In this document: positions 63,431 to 64,000 of the stretch, in pieces
Layout: every line of letters begins with the position of its first letter
Position numbering within the stretch: the stretch's first letter is position 1
Program-made: the position numbers and the translations under genes
From: Halocatena pleomorpha
GTDB lineage: Archaea > Halobacteriota > Halobacteria > Halobacteriales > Haloarculaceae
NCBI RefSeq assembly: GCF_003862495.1
Contig: NZ_RRCH01000014.1
Coordinates: forward strand, 1-64,000
Direction: 5' to 3'
Length of the DNA stretch: 64,000 nt
The notes under the pieces: model-generated
Seen by the model: only the letters and a program-made list of their open reading frames with translations
Told to the model about the DNA's origin: nothing
Database searches by the model: none

Positions 63431-64000
63431 CGATCTCGATACGGAGTTGGACACCGACGAGACGGCGATCGATCCTCAGGAGACCGAAACTATCAATCTC
63501 ATCACAGCGGTCAATCGGACGCTCCATCAGGAGATGGACCGCGATGAAAGCATCCGGCTGCTCGGCTACGACATCGGTCCGCTGGGTGGGGTCTATCGGG
63601 GAACGGAAGGATTGTTAGCGGAGTTCGGTGACAAACGGGTCATCGACACGCCGCTTTCGGAAAACGGTATTATCGGCACTGCTGTGGGCATGGCAATGCG
63701 AGGCGAGCGGCCAGTTCCCGAGATCCAGTTCATGGGCTTTTTCTACCCCGCCTTCGGCCAGTTCATGTACGCAGTTGTCAAAATGTATAAGCGAACTGGC
63801 GGCGCGCTGGAGCTGCCGATGACGATACGCATTCCGTACGGTGGAGGGGTCAAGGCGCTCGAATACCATCAGGAATCGACTGAGACGTACTTCATCCACA
63901 CACCCGGCGTTCGAGTCATCTGTGCGAGCACACCCGCACAGACGAAGGGGTTGCTGGCGGCGAGTATCCGTACCGTTGATCCCGTGATCTTTCTCGAACC
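63423..64000 (+). CDS. 2-oxoacid dehydrogenase E1 component, beta subunit (3' end outside window)
   Basis: 192 codons to the window edge, starting MSNDLDTELDTDETAIDPQE. The N-terminus is an acidic leader, then INLITAVNRTLHQEMDRDESIRLLGYDIGPLGGVYRGTEGLLAEFGDKRVIDTPLSENGI, then GTAVGMAMRGERPVPEIQFMGFFYPAFGQFMYAVVKMYKRTGGALELPMTIRIPYGGGVKALEYHQEST. These are the E1 beta transketolase-like core motifs. It forms an alpha2beta2 tetramer with the preceding gene product and overlaps it by eight bases, so the two are co-translated. E2 and E3 genes presumably follow outside the window. Confidence 0.95.
   Translation, partial: MSNDLDTELDTDETAIDPQETETINLITAVNRTLHQEMDRDESIRLLGYDIGPLGGVYRGTEGLLAEFGDKRVIDTPLSENGIIGTAVGMAMRGERPVPEIQFMGFFYPAFGQFMYAVVKMYKRTGGALELPMTIRIPYGGGVKALEYHQESTETYFIHTPGVRVICASTPAQTKGLLAASIRTVDPVIFLE

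Noticed and set aside
1-64000. CRISPR arrays, tRNA or rRNA genes
   Set aside because: Looked for regular short repeats, tRNA cloverleaf 3' ends and rRNA-like conserved blocks by eye and found none; a covariance-model scan would be needed to exclude a tRNA.

Overview
The window looks like chromosome or megaplasmid DNA of a halophilic archaeon (class Halobacteria) of fairly modest GC for that group. The evidence is the strongly acidic predicted proteins, twin-arginine plus LAGC lipobox signal peptides, BRE/TATA-type promoters about 27 bp upstream of apparently leaderless starts, bacterio-opsin-activator-type and ArsR/TrmB-type regulators, and several small protein families best known from haloarchaea (DUF5786-like, DUF7521-like, CPxxGC proteins). 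I saw no rRNA, tRNA or CRISPR array. Species assignment is not possible from reading alone.

Layout. 0-5 kb: a surface-glycan cluster with a glycosyltransferase (cut by the window edge), UDP-glucose dehydrogenase, a broken sugar nucleotidyltransferase and a UDP-sugar epimerase, then a TRIC/UPF0126 channel. 5-7.6 kb: an ArsR - SRPBCC - SDR cassette whose SDR is a pseudogene. 8-12.2 kb: proline iminopeptidase, a Bat-type regulator and a tightly coupled FMN reductase / DUF5519 / MFS operon. 12.2-21.2 kb: a decay zone of IS remnants, a fragment resembling a viral tail protein, an SDR-VOC chimera of broken genes and long gene-poor stretches. Intact genes survive in it: DsrE, an HTH regulator, a DsbA-FNT fusion and an aldehyde dehydrogenase. 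21-27 kb: DUF5786, a Tat lipoprotein and an RND (MMPL) transporter with an HTH and a small membrane protein.

27-45 kb is the metabolic core: a sulfatase-fold enzyme with atypical active-site residues, a 1100-residue GH78 alpha-L-rhamnosidase, an SSS symporter with a small partner, a frameshifted PQQ-propeller protein, a GH51 alpha-L-arabinofuranosidase and, divergent from it, a complete carbohydrate ABC importer (binding protein, two permeases, DUF624 protein, ATPase). Together these suggest uptake and trimming of rhamnose/arabinose-containing plant-type oligosaccharides. 45-64 kb: membrane proteins, a disulfide reductase, glycerate 2-kinase, a CNNM/CBS protein, universal stress proteins, an FAD oxidoreductase facing a cytochrome P450, an SGNH esterase downstream of a frameshifted oligopeptide/sugar-binding lipoprotein, a macro-domain gene with an apparent internal deletion, a NarK-type MFS transporter, a 53-codon CPxxGC gene, and the E1 alpha and beta genes of a 2-oxoacid dehydrogenase.

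A recurring theme is genes broken by one- or two-base shifts (nucleotidyltransferase, two SDRs, PQQ protein, binding protein). Either these are real pseudogenes or the assembly carries indel errors; reads over those sites would decide.
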